From assembly GCF_000317045.1 (NCBI RefSeq), contig NC_019703.1, forward strand, positions 1,104,501 to 1,168,500: DNA of 64,000 nucleotides, read 5' to 3'. Positions 19,618 to 29,656 of the stretch are shown here, in pieces. The number at the start of each line of letters is the position of its first letter. Position 1 is the stretch's first letter. Below the pieces are notes generated by a model. The model was given only the letters and a program-made list of their open reading frames with translations. It had not been told where the DNA came from and ran no database searches. Origin of the DNA: Geitlerinema sp. PCC 7407 (GTDB lineage Bacteria; Cyanobacteriota; Cyanobacteriia; PCC-7407). The translations under genes were made by a program, and so were the position numbers.

Positions 19618-20534
19618 GCTTCGCCTCCCCAGACGGCCCGAGCTCCCACGCAGGCCACCAAAAACGCGATCGCGATCCAGTCGGCTCCCCGCAGCCGCAG
19701 CTGATGCCACTCGACGCGGTGGCGATCGGGGCTGGTAAACCCGCGCACCACCATGGCGCTAGCGATTTGCTCCGCCCGCAGCAGCAAATTCTGCAAAAGC
19801 CGCTCCGCCACCGTCAGCCAAATCTGGGTCGCGCCCCGCAGCCCCAGCTTTTTCCAGTTGATAGCCCGCGTGCGCACCGCCCGCACCAGATTCTGGACTT
19901 CTTCGAGCACCAGCGGAATAAACCGCAGCGCCAGGGTCAGGGTCAGGGCAATCTCGGTCACCGGCACCCGCAGCCACCGCAGCGGCCCCATCAGGTCCTC
20001 GAGTCCCGCCGTGATCTCCTCCGGCGCTGTCGTCAGCAAAAACAAATTGGTGCTGTAGATCAGCGTGAAAATCAGCGTGCTGACCCGCACGCTCAGATCC
20101 AGCGATTGGCGCGTGACCTTGATGGGTCCCTGCTCAAACAGCACATAGCTGTAGTCCGTTGGCTGGGGCAGGCTGGGAGCGCTAGCGCTTTTGGCGGCTG
20201 ACTCCGCAGAAATTTGGGCCGAGCTGGTTGGTAAGCGAGGCTGATGCTCGGCTGCTAGGCCATCGGGGGCGATCGCCGTCATCACCAAAATCATGGCGCA
20301 CAGCACCAGTAGCCAGCCCATCTGCTGGCGCCACACCCGCAGCGGGATCAGCGCCCCCAGCGTCAGCAAAATCAGCGCTCCTACCAGCCCGACCCGCCAA
20401 GCTGGGCTCGCCAGTACCGGCGTCAGCAAGAACATCATCAGCCAGCCCAGCTTGACCCGCGAATCCAAGCGATGAAGCCAGGTGACAGGCTGCTCCAGGT
20501 AAAGTCCTAGAGGCAGCGATCGCATCAAGTCCAT
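19614..20534 (-). CDS. EcfT/CbiQ-like energy-coupling transmembrane protein
   Basis: A 306-residue membrane protein of the CbiQ/EcfT type, the scaffold subunit of energy-coupling-factor vitamin or metal importers. Several hydrophobic segments lie near 30-50, 55-90, 150-175 and 275-300. The cytoplasmic helices contain RAVRTRAINWKK and the signature ...AMVVRGF, whose Arg-Gly motif docks the ATPases. No EcfA ATPase or S-component gene is next to it, a common situation in cyanobacteria. It lies 15 bases downstream of der and is translationally coupled (GTGA) to the following component I gene. Confidence 0.88.
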   Translation of the reverse strand: MDLMRSLPLGLYLEQPVTWLHRLDSRVKLGWLMMFLLTPVLASPAWRVGLVGALILLTLGALIPLRVWRQQMGWLLVLCAMILVMTAIAPDGLAAEHQPRLPTSSAQISAESAAKSASAPSLPQPTDYSYVLFEQGPIKVTRQSLDLSVRVSTLIFTLIYSTNLFLLTTAPEEITAGLEDLMGPLRWLRVPVTEIALTLTLALRFIPLVLEEVQNLVRAVRTRAINWKKLGLRGATQIWLTVAERLLQNLLLRAEQIASAMVVRGFTSPDRHRVEWHQLRLRGADWIAIAFLVACVGARAVWGGEA

Positions 20535-20549
20535 GAATGCCCTCTTGTG

Positions 20550-21911
20550 CTAGACCCGCGTTGCCCGGTTTGGATTGTCTCGCTCCAGCTCCCGCGACTT
20601 CTTGCCCCGCCAAATCAGCCGAATTGGCGTCCCGCTAAAGCCCAGAGACTGACGGAACTGCCGCTCAATATAGCGCCGGTAATTTTCTTTGAACAGAGCC
20701 GGATTGTTCACAAACAGCGTGATGGTCGGCGGCTTGCTCTGGACCTGAGTGCCGTAGTAGATGCGGCCCTGCTTGCCCTGGCGAGTTGCCGGTGGACTTT
20801 GCCAGCGCAGCGCGTCTTCTAGCACCTCGTTGATCACCGACGTGCTCACCCGGCGCTGGTTTTGCTCCGCCGCCGCATCAACAAGATCAAAAATCTTCGG
20901 CACCCGCTGCCCGGTCAGGGCGCTGGTGAAAATCATGTCCGCCCAGTTCACGAAATACAGGCGATCGCGCACCATGCGCTCAAAGTCGTAGATGGTGTAG
21001 GAATCTTTCTCTACCGCGTCCCACTTGTTGACCACCACTACGCAGGCGCGGCCCTCATCGGCGATCCGGCCCGCCAGCTTTTGGTCTTGCTCGGTCACGC
21101 CGTCCACCGCGTCGATCACCAGCAGCACCACATCGGCCCGCCGAATCGCCTTGAAGGACCGGTTAATGCCAAAAAACTCTGGACCGTAGTCTACGTTTTT
21201 CTTTTTGCGAATGCCCGCTGTGTCGATGAGCCGGTAGGTCTTGTCGCCTCGCTCCACCAGCATGTCAATGGCGTCCCGGGTGGTGCCGGATACCGGACTG
21301 ACGATTGCCCGATTCTCGCCAACAAAAGCGTTAAGGAGGCTAGATTTTCCGACATTCGGGCGGCCCACGATGGCGACCCGCGTTTCTGGCGTCTCTTCGA
21401 TCTCGCTGATCGGAGGCAGATGCTGAATGAGCGCGTCCAGCAGGTCCCCGGTGCCGTTGCCGTGAATGCCCGAGACTGGGTAGGGCTCCCCAAGTCCCAG
21501 CTCCCAAAACTGCGCTGCTTGGGTCACGCCCTGCTCGGGCGACTCGCACTTGTTGATGGCCAAAAACACCGGTAAGGGATGCTGGCGCAGCCACGTGGCG
21601 ATCGCGTGGTCGGCCTCCGTCGGCCCCATCTGGCCATCGGCAACGAAAATAGCGGCGCGGGCCTCGCTCAGCGCGGCCATGGCCTGCTCCCGGATATAGG
21701 GCAAAAACTCTGTGTCGTCGTCAAACACCAGGCCGCCCGTGTCTACCACCATGAACTCCCGGTCCTGCCAAAAGGCGCGACGGTAGGTGCGATCGCGTGT
21801 CACCCCCGGCTCATCGTGAACAATAGAATCGGTCACCCCCGCGAAGCGGTTGACGAGGGTAGATTTGCCCACATTGGGGCGACCGATAATGGCGACAATC
21901 GGCAGGGCCAT
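20550..21911 (-). CDS. der: Ribosome-assembly GTPase Der
   Basis: EngA/Der has two tandem GTPase domains and a C-terminal KH-like domain, and acts in 50S subunit maturation. In 453 residues there are two P-loops ([12 protein letters not shown] near residue 10 and [12 protein letters not shown] near 183), two G3 motifs (DTGG, DTAG) and two G4 motifs (NKCE, NKWD). The KH-like domain fills about 360-445. It heads the leftward run der-ecfT-component I. Confidence 0.98.
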   Translation of the reverse strand: MALPIVAIIGRPNVGKSTLVNRFAGVTDSIVHDEPGVTRDRTYRRAFWQDREFMVVDTGGLVFDDDTEFLPYIREQAMAALSEARAAIFVADGQMGPTEADHAIATWLRQHPLPVFLAINKCESPEQGVTQAAQFWELGLGEPYPVSGIHGNGTGDLLDALIQHLPPISEIEETPETRVAIVGRPNVGKSSLLNAFVGENRAIVSPVSGTTRDAIDMLVERGDKTYRLIDTAGIRKKKNVDYGPEFFGINRSFKAIRRADVVLLVIDAVDGVTEQDQKLAGRIADEGRACVVVVNKWDAVEKDSYTIYDFERMVRDRLYFVNWADMIFTSALTGQRVPKIFDLVDAAAEQNQRRVSTSVINEVLEDALRWQSPPATRQGKQGRIYYGTQVQSKPPTITLFVNNPALFKENYRRYIERQFRQSLGFSGTPIRLIWRGKKSRELERDNPNRATRV

Positions 21912-22176
21912 GGTGATATGCCGTCAGAGCAGCTGACGTTCGTAGAGAATGTCTGAAAAATATTCAGTCTCTTATTCTAACGAGGATGACGAGCGGTGGG
22001 GAATCTCCTGAAGCCTCGCTGACTAGCAAGACAAAGCAATCCGCCGAGGCGCAAAGGCTCAACCCCTTGCCCGTAGTCAGGTAGATTTAAGAAATAGATC
22101 TCAATTTAGCTTGTGTGGTTGCCAGGGCTAAGAGCGCTCTGGGCAGCCTCAAACTTTGGAAAAGGTTGATGAAATA

Positions 22177-23670
22177 ATGATTACGGCTCTAATCTTGCTG
22201 GTTGCGCTGGCGATTTTGGCGTGGGGCTTTTACCGGGCGCGGCCCTACGGGAAAGTCGGGATTTTTGCCTGGCTCCAGTCCGTGGCGCTGATGCTGCCGT
22301 GGCTGCTGTTTTTTGGGCTGGCGGCGGCGGGGATCTACCTCAATATTGTGGGGGTGATTTTCCTGCTGGTGGCGTCCACGGCGGTGTACATCTTGCTGGG
22401 ACGACAGCTGCGGGCAGCGGGTCAAAAAGGCGCTCTTCCCCGTCGGGCGGCGGCGATCGCCGATGCCGCAGCAGAAGCCGCCAGCGAGGAAACCCCCGCG
22501 ATCGCGCAACCCCAGGAGCCTGAGCCCGCCTTTACCCCCGTCCCGGCCGAGGACCTGCAAAAAATGCGGGGGCTGTTTGGCATTGAGACCTTTTTTGCCA
22601 CAGAGACGATTCCCTATCAGGACGGGGTCATTTTCAAGGGCAATCTGCGGGGTGAGCCAGCGGCAACCCACGAGCGCCTGTCATCTGCGTTGACGGAGCA
22701 GTTGGGCGATCGCTACCGCCTCTTCTTGGTCGAGAACCAAGACCAAAAGCCCGTGGTCATCGTCCTGCCTAGCGCTAATGATCCACCAAAAGGCGGCTTG
22801 GCCCAAAAAGTCTTTGCGGTGCCGCTGTTTCTAGCGACCGTGGCCACCTGCCTGGAGCGCGGGGGCTTGCAGCTGGGCGTGGATGTCCTCAGCGATCCCC
22901 AGCGATTGCAGGATGCGCTGCCCCTGGGACTGGGGATTTTGGCGGTGATTTTGCTCCATGAGGTGGGCCACTGGGTCACCGCCCGCCGCTATAAAATTCG
23001 CCTGAGCTGGCCCTATTTCATTCCGGCGTGGCAGCTCGGCTCCTTCGGCGCGATTACTCGCTTTGAGTCTCTGCTGCCCAACCGGACGGTGCTGTTTGAC
23101 ATTGCCTTTGCGGGGCCAGCGGTGGGGGCGCTCTTGTCCCTGGTGATGCTGGTGGTGGGGCTGCTGCTGTCGATTCCCAGCGGCCTACCGCAGCCGCTGC
23201 CGGGCTACTTTGAAACGGTGCCGACGGAGTTCTTCGAGGGCTCGATTTTGGTTGGGACCCTAGCGCGGGTGATTTTGGGAGCAGAGCTAAAAGACACGGT
23301 AGTCAATATCCATCCTCTGATGGCGGTTGGCTGGCTGGGTCTGGTGATTACGGCGCTGAACTTGCTGCCAGCGGGCCAGCTCGATGGCGGCAGAATAGTG
23401 CAGGCGATCTATGGACGCCGGGTGGCGGCGCGCTTGACGGTAGGCACGTTAATTTTGTTAGCGATCGCCTCCCTCGCAAATCCCCTAGCTTTGTACTGGG
23501 GGGTATTGGTGCTCTTTTTACAGCGCCAGCCAGAGCGTCCCACCCTAGAGGAGCTGACCGAGCCCAATGACGCTCGAGCGGCTTTAGCACTTTTGGCGCT
23601 TTTTTTGACGGTCATGACCCTTTTTCCGCTGACGCCGAGCCTGGCAGGACGTCTCGGTATTGGTGGGTAA
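22177..23670 (+). CDS. EGY-like M50 site-2 protease
   Basis: Intramembrane zinc metalloprotease related to chloroplast EGY1/EGY2 and cyanobacterial S2P homologues, which cut membrane-bound substrates. I prefer ATG 22177 (497 residues) over TTG 22156. Two N-terminal membrane segments (about 1-22, 28-60) are followed by a Pro/Ala linker and then a soluble region with the EGY motif GNLRG. HEVGH at 261-265 provides two zinc ligands and the catalytic Glu, and NLLPAGQLDGGR provides the third ligand. At least six further membrane segments follow. No anti-sigma gene is adjacent to suggest a substrate. Confidence 0.94.
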   Translation: MITALILLVALAILAWGFYRARPYGKVGIFAWLQSVALMLPWLLFFGLAAAGIYLNIVGVIFLLVASTAVYILLGRQLRAAGQKGALPRRAAAIADAAAEAASEETPAIAQPQEPEPAFTPVPAEDLQKMRGLFGIETFFATETIPYQDGVIFKGNLRGEPAATHERLSSALTEQLGDRYRLFLVENQDQKPVVIVLPSANDPPKGGLAQKVFAVPLFLATVATCLERGGLQLGVDVLSDPQRLQDALPLGLGILAVILLHEVGHWVTARRYKIRLSWPYFIPAWQLGSFGAITRFESLLPNRTVLFDIAFAGPAVGALLSLVMLVVGLLLSIPSGLPQPLPGYFETVPTEFFEGSILVGTLARVILGAELKDTVVNIHPLMAVGWLGLVITALNLLPAGQLDGGRIVQAIYGRRVAARLTVGTLILLAIASLANPLALYWGVLVLFLQRQPERPTLEELTEPNDARAALALLALFLTVMTLFPLTPSLAGRLGIGG

Positions 23671-23794
23671 GGATGGACACTAACGGCTGAAAACCAGACT
23701 GGGTTTTACTTTCAACCAAGTCTTTGGGAGGGGCTCCCAAGGGGAACAGAGTCGCTAAACTTTGGATGAAAGCCGTGTTCCTGAGTAAAAAGTC

Positions 23795-24736
23795 ATGTTA
23801 GCCCCCCCGTCAGTCCTGTTTGTGTTTGACCTTGGCGCGCTGCTCAATACGACGGTGCGAGAGTGGCCGAATTTCTCGCGTCTGGGCGTGTGCGCCGTGC
23901 CCCAATCGGTGTTTGAAGAAATCCAGTACTACGCGTCTGGCCGCGCTCCGGAGGTTGAGCAGGAAAAAACAGCGCGAGAATTTTTGCGCTTTTCTCCTGA
24001 GAGTCTTTGGCAAGTGACAACGGCCCAGGGTGAGCACCCCGGCCTGATGCCGCTGCTGGGGCAGGAAATGAGTCGGCAGGCGCGCATGAAGCTGGCGATC
24101 GCCCAGTGTGCCTACGGCCTGGCCGAGGAGCAGCTAGAGAAGCTGATTATTTTGGTATCCGATAGTCCAGCCATGCGCCAGCGCTGCTTTTCGCTGAATG
24201 TGCGCAATCTGTGCGCCATTACCAGTGTGGAGCTGCGTCAGTGGAGCCGCTCTCACCAGCGCCCCTTGGCGGTGGTCCAGCGGCTCCAGATGATGATTCG
24301 GGCCGAGAGCGAGCTGCTGCAACCCTTGGCCTCTCCCAAGAGCCGAGCTGCGATCGCCCATTCTGTTGCCCATGGTGCCTCCCATCATGCCCCTGTGCAC
24401 GCCTCCCATGGCACCACCCGGAGCTATGGCTCCTCGGCGGTAGCGTCTCGCGCCCATCCCTCGCCGACCCGTTCTCGAGTCCGCGTGACCGAGGTGAAGT
24501 CGATGCAGCCCGATAGCCTATCCCAGATCGTGTCGCTGCTGCTGTCGCTGCTGGGCGTGGCGGTAGCGGTGGGGGTGGGCTGGCGAATGCTGTCTCCGGC
24601 GAGCTTCCAGGAGTTTTGGCAGCGATCGCCCGCCCAGTCCCGAGAGCTGCCGCACAGGCACGCCTCACTGGGGCTGCCAGCCGTCGCGGATCTTGGGATG
24701 CTCCACGGGTTTGGGGAAGAGGGTCTGGAGGGTTGA
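23795..24736 (+). CDS. PIN-domain protein with C-terminal membrane segment
   Basis: A 313-residue protein. The N-terminal 160 residues look like a PIN nuclease fold: an early Asp (Asp12 in FVFDLGALLN), acidic residues in VFEEIQYY, and a late Asp in IILVSDSPAMRQRC. The middle (170-235) is His/Ser/Ala-rich and low in complexity. A hydrophobic segment near 250-272 (IVSLLLSLLGVAVAVGVGW) suggests membrane anchoring. No antitoxin gene lies beside it, so it is more likely a cyanobacterial housekeeping PIN protein than a VapC toxin. Its last 72 bases overlap the convergent SLH gene antisense. Confidence 0.8.
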   Translation: MLAPPSVLFVFDLGALLNTTVREWPNFSRLGVCAVPQSVFEEIQYYASGRAPEVEQEKTAREFLRFSPESLWQVTTAQGEHPGLMPLLGQEMSRQARMKLAIAQCAYGLAEEQLEKLIILVSDSPAMRQRCFSLNVRNLCAITSVELRQWSRSHQRPLAVVQRLQMMIRAESELLQPLASPKSRAAIAHSVAHGASHHAPVHASHGTTRSYGSSAVASRAHPSPTRSRVRVTEVKSMQPDSLSQIVSLLLSLLGVAVAVGVGWRMLSPASFQEFWQRSPAQSRELPHRHASLGLPAVADLGMLHGFGEEGLEG

Positions 24737-26470
24737 TTGGCGATCGCCCTTCGGCTCCTCGGTGAGGTTCCACAGCGTCTCATAGAAGAAAAATGACACT
24801 CCCGTCATTCCGGCTTGGCGGGCCGCTTCGACCTGAGCGCGAATCTGGCTGCTGGGCACGTTGCGTCCCTTGAGGCCGCTCAGGATACCGATTCCCACCG
24901 GAATATGGCGGCGGGCTGCCTGGACTTCGGGCCGAGAGATTTCTGCCTGGAAGCGATCGAGGTCGTTGCGGTAAACCTGGATCATCAGCTCTTCGACATA
25001 GCCCCGCCGTTCCCAGGTTTGCCAGTCCTGCAAGAAGCTAGTGTAGGCAAATTCCTGGGGATTGGGCGAGAGGGCGACGATGGCGTCTGGCTTTTCCGCT
25101 TTGATGGCGGCAAAAAGGCGGCCCATAAACTCGGTGATTTTGCCGGCTCGCCAGCGCACCCACTCGGGGTCTTGGGGATTGCTCGGGGGGGACTGGCCCT
25201 GATGCTCTGCTTTGTAGAGGGCGACGGTGTAGGGGTCGTAGCCGAGATCTGCGGGCAGACCCAGATGGTCGTCAAACTGGATGCCGTCGACGTCGTAGTC
25301 CCGGACAATCTCGACCACCAAATCAATGATGAAGTCCTGAACTTCGGGCCGGAAGGGATTCAGCCAGACCCGCTCGTGGGTGCCTTCCATCCAGATTTTG
25401 CTGCCGTCGCGGCGCTGGGTCAGCCACTCGCTCCGGCGCTGGGCAAGCTGGGAATCGGCGGGAGCCATGAAGCCAAACTCGAACCAGGGCAGGACGGTCA
25501 AGCCGCGATCGCGCCCTTCTTTGACCACTTCAGCCAGCATGTCTCGGCCCTGTAGTCCGGGCTCGGGGTCTAGCTTCTGGCCAGTGACGCTTTCGGCCAC
25601 CTTGCTGGGATAGAGGGTGTAGCCCCAGTTCCAGACGGTGGGATAGACGGTGTTGAAGTTTAGGCGATCGAGCTCTGCCAGGGCCGCGCGCAGGCGATCG
25701 CGGCTAAACAAGACATCACTGTCGATATTGGTCAGCCAAACGCCGCGAATTTCGGCCCGATCCTGGTTGGGCACGCTGCTGGTGGCTTTGGCGATGTACT
25801 GCGGCGGGACCAGGGCCGCGGGCACGCTCTGACCGGCCAGAGCCTGACACAGGAAGGCAGCCACTTCGCCCCGACTGGCGGGCTGATTGGGATTGAGGCG
25901 GCGGGCATTGGGATAGTTGACCACCCAGCCTTTTTCGAGAGCGCCGGCGATCGCCCCCACCGCGTAGCTGGGGATGCTGGCCTGATCCTCGAGAGCCTGA
26001 CCCAAAATCGCGCTAGCAGGCTGGCTCGGCGTAGCCTTGAGACCGCTGGCCAGGGAAACTAAAACCTGCACCCGAGGAATCTGCTGACTGGGATTGAAGC
26101 GATTGCCTGGATAACCTGACAAAAAGGTGGTGCGGTAGGCGGACTGGATGGCGTCGTGGGCCCAGTAGCTGCGGCCAACATCGCTAAAGGCGGAGGCGCT
26201 GCGGGTGTTGGCCGCATTGGGAAAGGCGCGGCGCACCATAGCCGCAAACTCAGCCCGCGTGACGGTCGCGTTGGGCTTGAAGGTGCCGTCGGGATAGCCG
26301 CTGAGGATGTTTTTCTGGGCAAGCTGGCTGATGCAGGCCTGACCCCAGTGGCCCGACAGATCGGCAAACTGAGACTGGGCGAGGGCTGGGGGAGCGGCGA
26401 TCGCCCCGAGCAGTGAAAGCGCGAACCAGGCAACAGGCGATCGCCCGACCCCGATCAAGAAACGATTCAT
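24665..26470 (-). CDS. SLH-domain GHL10 (DUF187) family protein
   Basis: ATG 26470 gives 601 residues; a longer upstream frame lacks signal-peptide character. There is a signal peptide (MNRFLIGVG to PPALAQ), then three SLH-like repeats (about 30-210: FADLSGHWGQ and GYPDGTFKPNATVTRAEF in the first), which bind the peptidoglycan-linked layer. The C-terminal half is a GHL10/DUF187 domain, a predicted TIM-barrel hydrolase: EIRGVWLTNIDSDVL, LPWFEFGFMAP and DVDGIQFDDHLGLP, where the Asp pair is a likely acid/base. The substrate is unknown; cell-wall glycans are plausible. Its 3' end overlaps the convergent PIN gene. Confidence 0.9.
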   Translation of the reverse strand: MNRFLIGVGRSPVAWFALSLLGAIAAPPALAQSQFADLSGHWGQACISQLAQKNILSGYPDGTFKPNATVTRAEFAAMVRRAFPNAANTRSASAFSDVGRSYWAHDAIQSAYRTTFLSGYPGNRFNPSQQIPRVQVLVSLASGLKATPSQPASAILGQALEDQASIPSYAVGAIAGALEKGWVVNYPNARRLNPNQPASRGEVAAFLCQALAGQSVPAALVPPQYIAKATSSVPNQDRAEIRGVWLTNIDSDVLFSRDRLRAALAELDRLNFNTVYPTVWNWGYTLYPSKVAESVTGQKLDPEPGLQGRDMLAEVVKEGRDRGLTVLPWFEFGFMAPADSQLAQRRSEWLTQRRDGSKIWMEGTHERVWLNPFRPEVQDFIIDLVVEIVRDYDVDGIQFDDHLGLPADLGYDPYTVALYKAEHQGQSPPSNPQDPEWVRWRAGKITEFMGRLFAAIKAEKPDAIVALSPNPQEFAYTSFLQDWQTWERRGYVEELMIQVYRNDLDRFQAEISRPEVQAARRHIPVGIGILSGLKGRNVPSSQIRAQVEAARQAGMTGVSFFFYETLWNLTEEPKGDRQSTLQTLFPKPVEHPKIRDGWQPQ

Positions 26471-26927
26471 AGGTGTCTCAAAATGGCAGAGTAACGGTGA
26501 GTCGATTTTTTGCCCAGTGTTGCATAAAGCGATCGCTGAATCGAAGCACCGCAACACAATGCAGCCCACCGATACTGATCGACACACTTTTACGCTGCCT
26601 GTTCCAGTCGGAGGCAACCGGTAAAGCGCGATCGCTCAGTAAAGATACTCGTTAGGTAAATCGTCTGGTCGAAGAAGATTATCCTGCCTAAAAATCTGCA
26701 CGCAGATTATTTGGTTACAACAGATTGTTCAGTCTCTGATTAAGAAATATTTTGTGTGAAAAATAGTTATTGAATTAAAGAAAGTAAGCAAGTGTTTGGA
26801 TAGCTATTAAGTAGTGCTAATGTTGTGGAGAAATATTTTTAATTCTTTGAGAAAGCCTGTTAGAAGCTTCAGTCGGGTTTTCCAATAATTTTTAGATAAG
26901 TCGAAGTTAAAGAAAGGCCCGTGAAAT
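26471..26927. other. Intergenic stretch upstream of the SLH-GHL10 gene
   Basis: About 450 bases between the SLH gene and the csbD terminator, AT-rich around 26690-26900. It presumably carries the promoter of the leftward SLH gene. Frames inside it lack family features. Confidence 0.5.
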
Positions 26928-26958
26928 AAAAAGCACTCCCAAGTCGGGAGTGCTTTTT
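26928..26958 (-). terminator. Intrinsic terminator downstream of csbD-like gene
   Basis: AAAAAGCACTCCC / GGGAGTGCTTTTT, a perfect 13-bp stem with a 5-base loop and T runs on both strands. It lies 88 bases past the csbD-like stop on the minus strand. Confidence 0.9.
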
Positions 26959-27045
26959 GCCAGTCTGCATTGACGGGGAGGGAGGCTATAGCACCTCGGT
27001 ATTGTCCTGATCGGCCCTCGGAAACTGGGCCAATGGACAATCTTT

Positions 27046-27228
27046 TTAGTCAATCGCTCGCTTCATCTTATCTTTCGCGTTTTCTACCGTGTTGCGAGCT
27101 TCTGCCTCAGTTTGCTTAGCTTTGCCAGCAGCCTTGTCTTGGGGATCGCCGGTGACTTCTCCCTTGGCTTCTTGCGCTTTTCCCTCAATGTTTTTAGCGG
27201 CTGCTTTTGCTCTATCTTCAAGACTCAT
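27046..27228 (-). CDS. CsbD-like stress protein
   Basis: A 60-residue, very hydrophilic, Lys/Glu/Ala-rich protein (MSLEDRAKAAAKNIEGKAQE, then GEVTGDPQDKAAGKAKQ). The GDPQDKAAGKAKQ segment is the CsbD signature. CsbD proteins are induced by general stress in many bacteria and are predicted to be disordered or helical; molecular function is unknown. It is monocistronic, with its own terminator. Confidence 0.9.
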   Translation of the reverse strand: MSLEDRAKAAAKNIEGKAQEAKGEVTGDPQDKAAGKAKQTEAEARNTVENAKDKMKRAID

Positions 27229-27592
27229 GAGTCAAACTCCTGTTTTAATGCTAAAGAAAACCAATCGGGAACTGCTAAATGCCAATTGATAATTTCAGCT
27301 TAAAAGAAGGGGCGATCGCCATCCTCATTCGTAAGTAATAGATAATTTTGAAAAAACTTTCTGAGAATCTCTCCTGTCACGGATGTTGTGAATATTCGCG
27401 CAAGCTGACGAGAAGTGACGAGAAGTAAGGTAAAAAACCTTGTCTTGATAAAGACTACGGGCGATCGCCTTTTTAAGGCACCAAAAAGCGATTTTTAGGC
27501 AATGAGTTCTTGCGGCTCAGAACCGCATTGCTAAAAGGCTTTGCGCTAGAATCACAGCTACGAGCCTTGCACCCTCATCACATCTTCAAATC
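27229..27592. other. Intergenic region between csbD-like gene and uvrB
   Basis: A divergent promoter region of 364 bases. The 10-mer GACGAGAAGT occurs twice in tandem at 27407-27426. No LexA-type operator was recognised upstream of uvrB. Confidence 0.55.
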
Positions 27593-29596
27593 ATGGCTGA
27601 GTTTCGTCTCGAAGCCCCCTACCAGCCCACGGGCGACCAGCCCCAGGCGATCGCGCAACTCACAAAAAATCTTCAGTCCGGCAAACGCTTCCAAACCCTG
27701 CTCGGAGCGACCGGCACCGGCAAAACCTACACCTGCGCCAAAGTCATCGAGACCATTGGCAAGCCCACCCTGGTTTTGGCCCACAACAAAACCCTCGCAG
27801 CCCAGCTCTGCAACGAACTGCGAGAGTTTTTCCCCCACAACGCCGTCGAGTACTTCATCAGCTACTACGACTACTACCAGCCCGAGGCCTACATCCCCGT
27901 CACCGACACCTACATCGAGAAAACGGCCTCTATTAACGAAGAAATCGACATGCTCCGGCACTCGGCGACGCGATCGCTCTTTGAGCGCCGGGACGTCATC
28001 GTCGTTGCTTCCATCAGCTGCATCTATGGCCTCGGCATCCCCGCCGAATATCTCAAGGCCGCCATTCCCCTGCGGGTCGGAGCCGAGGTCAACCAGCGGC
28101 AAATCCTGCGGGACCTCACGTCTGTCCAGTACACCCGCAATGACCTTGACATCGGGCGCGGTCGCTTCCGGGTAAAAGGCGATGTCCTAGAAATTGGCCC
28201 CGCCTACGAAGATCGGATTATTCGCGTCGAGTTCTTCGGTGATGAAATTGACGCCATCCGCTACATCGATCCGGTGACCGGCGCGACGCTCCAGAGCCTC
28301 CAGTCCGTGAGCATTTATCCCGCTCGCCACTTTGTCACCCCCGAGGATCGCCTAGCGATCGCCTGCGACGACATCGAGGCGGAGCTCAATCAGCGCCTTG
28401 ATTTCCTAGAAAAAGAAAACAAGCTCCTGGAAGCCCAGCGCCTGGAGCAGCGCACTCGCTACGACCTCGAAATGCTGCGAGAAGTGGGCTACTGCAACGG
28501 CGTCGAGAACTACTCCCGTCACCTGGCTGGCCGACAGGCGGGCGAGCCGCCGGAGTGCCTGATCGACTACTTTCCCCAGGACTGGCTGCTGGTGATCGAT
28601 GAGTCCCACGTCACCGTGCCCCAGATTCGGGCGATGTACAACGGAGACCAGGCCCGCAAGCGGGTGCTGGTGGACCACGGTTTCCGGCTGCCCAGCGCCG
28701 CCGACAATCGCCCCCTCAAAGCAGAGGAATTTTGGACCAAGGTGAGCCAGTGCATCTTTGTGTCGGCGACGCCCGGAGACTGGGAGGTTGAGCAGTCTGA
28801 GCAGGCGGTGGTGGAGCAGATCATTCGACCGACGGGGGTGGTCGATCCAGAGATTTTTGTGCGGCCGACCGAGGGACAGGTAGACGATCTGCTGAGCGAA
28901 ATCCAGGAGCGAGTCTCGCGCAAGGAGCGGGTGCTGATCACGACCCTCACCAAGCGGATGGCAGAAGACCTGACCGAGTACCTGCAAGAGCGCGCTGTGC
29001 AGGTCCGCTACTTGCACTCAGAAATCAATTCCATTGAGCGAATTGAAATTTTGCAGGATCTGCGGGAGGGGCACTTTGATGTGCTGATCGGGGTGAACCT
29101 GCTGCGGGAGGGGTTGGACCTGCCGGAGGTGTCTTTGGTGGCGATCCTGGATGCAGACAAGGAGGGTTTCTTGCGGGCGGAGCGATCGCTGATCCAGACC
29201 ATCGGTCGGGCGGCTCGTCACGTGCGCGGTCAGGCGATCCTCTATGCCGACAACCTGACCGACAGCATGGCAAAGGCCATCAGTGAAACCGAGCGCCGCC
29301 GCAGGATTCAGACTGCGCACAATCTCAAGCATGGCATTACGCCTCAGCCGATCGTGCGCCGCTCGAAGAACGCGATTTTGTCGTTCTTGGAGGTCTCGCG
29401 CCGCCTGAATGCCCAAGAGCTGGAGTTGGCCTATGAGCAGGTGGACGATCTGCCCCTAGAAGACATCCCAGCGCTGATTACGCAGCTAGAGGCGCAGATG
29501 AAAGAAGCGGCCAAAAATCTGGAGTTCGAAGAGGCAGCGAAATTCCGCGATCGCATCAAGCAGCTCCGTGAGAAACTGCTTGGTCGGCGCAGCTAA
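27593..29596 (+). CDS. uvrB: Excinuclease ABC subunit B
   Basis: Damage-verification helicase of nucleotide-excision repair. It is loaded by UvrA and recruits UvrC. In 667 residues, Walker A GATGTGKT is at 38-45, and the beta-hairpin region [12 protein letters not shown] inserts between the strands. VIDESHVT is motif II, the C-terminal helicase lobe includes [14 protein letters not shown] and QTIGRAARH, and a C-terminal UVR motif (about 625-660, [17 protein letters not shown]) binds UvrC. Full length; the start ATG follows a short leader. Confidence 0.98.
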   Translation: MAEFRLEAPYQPTGDQPQAIAQLTKNLQSGKRFQTLLGATGTGKTYTCAKVIETIGKPTLVLAHNKTLAAQLCNELREFFPHNAVEYFISYYDYYQPEAYIPVTDTYIEKTASINEEIDMLRHSATRSLFERRDVIVVASISCIYGLGIPAEYLKAAIPLRVGAEVNQRQILRDLTSVQYTRNDLDIGRGRFRVKGDVLEIGPAYEDRIIRVEFFGDEIDAIRYIDPVTGATLQSLQSVSIYPARHFVTPEDRLAIACDDIEAELNQRLDFLEKENKLLEAQRLEQRTRYDLEMLREVGYCNGVENYSRHLAGRQAGEPPECLIDYFPQDWLLVIDESHVTVPQIRAMYNGDQARKRVLVDHGFRLPSAADNRPLKAEEFWTKVSQCIFVSATPGDWEVEQSEQAVVEQIIRPTGVVDPEIFVRPTEGQVDDLLSEIQERVSRKERVLITTLTKRMAEDLTEYLQERAVQVRYLHSEINSIERIEILQDLREGHFDVLIGVNLLREGLDLPEVSLVAILDADKEGFLRAERSLIQTIGRAARHVRGQAILYADNLTDSMAKAISETERRRRIQTAHNLKHGITPQPIVRRSKNAILSFLEVSRRLNAQELELAYEQVDDLPLEDIPALITQLEAQMKEAAKNLEFEEAAKFRDRIKQLREKLLGRRS

Positions 29597-29622
29597 AGCC
29601 TCAGTAAGCTCTTTTTCGCGAA

Positions 29623-29656
29623 CAAGCAGCGCTCCAAATATTTGGAGCGCTGCTTG
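29623..29656. repeat. Perfect 34-base palindrome after uvrB
   Basis: CAAGCAGCGCTCCAAAT is followed directly by its exact complement, with no loop, 26 bases after the uvrB stop. It could act as a 3' hairpin for uvrB, but no T tract follows on either strand, so it is not a standard terminator. Confidence 0.85.

Noticed and set aside
22156-22176. Upstream TTG start for the site-2 protease
   Set aside because: The extra seven residues (MEKVDEI) are charged and precede the first membrane segment; ATG 22177 fits better, though this is not proven.
23795-24736. PIN protein as a VapC toxin
   Set aside because: No antitoxin gene precedes it, the protein is twice VapC size and has a C-terminal membrane segment.
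26807-27040. 77-codon leftward frame between csbD and the SLH gene
   Set aside because: It spans the csbD terminator hairpin and has no family features.
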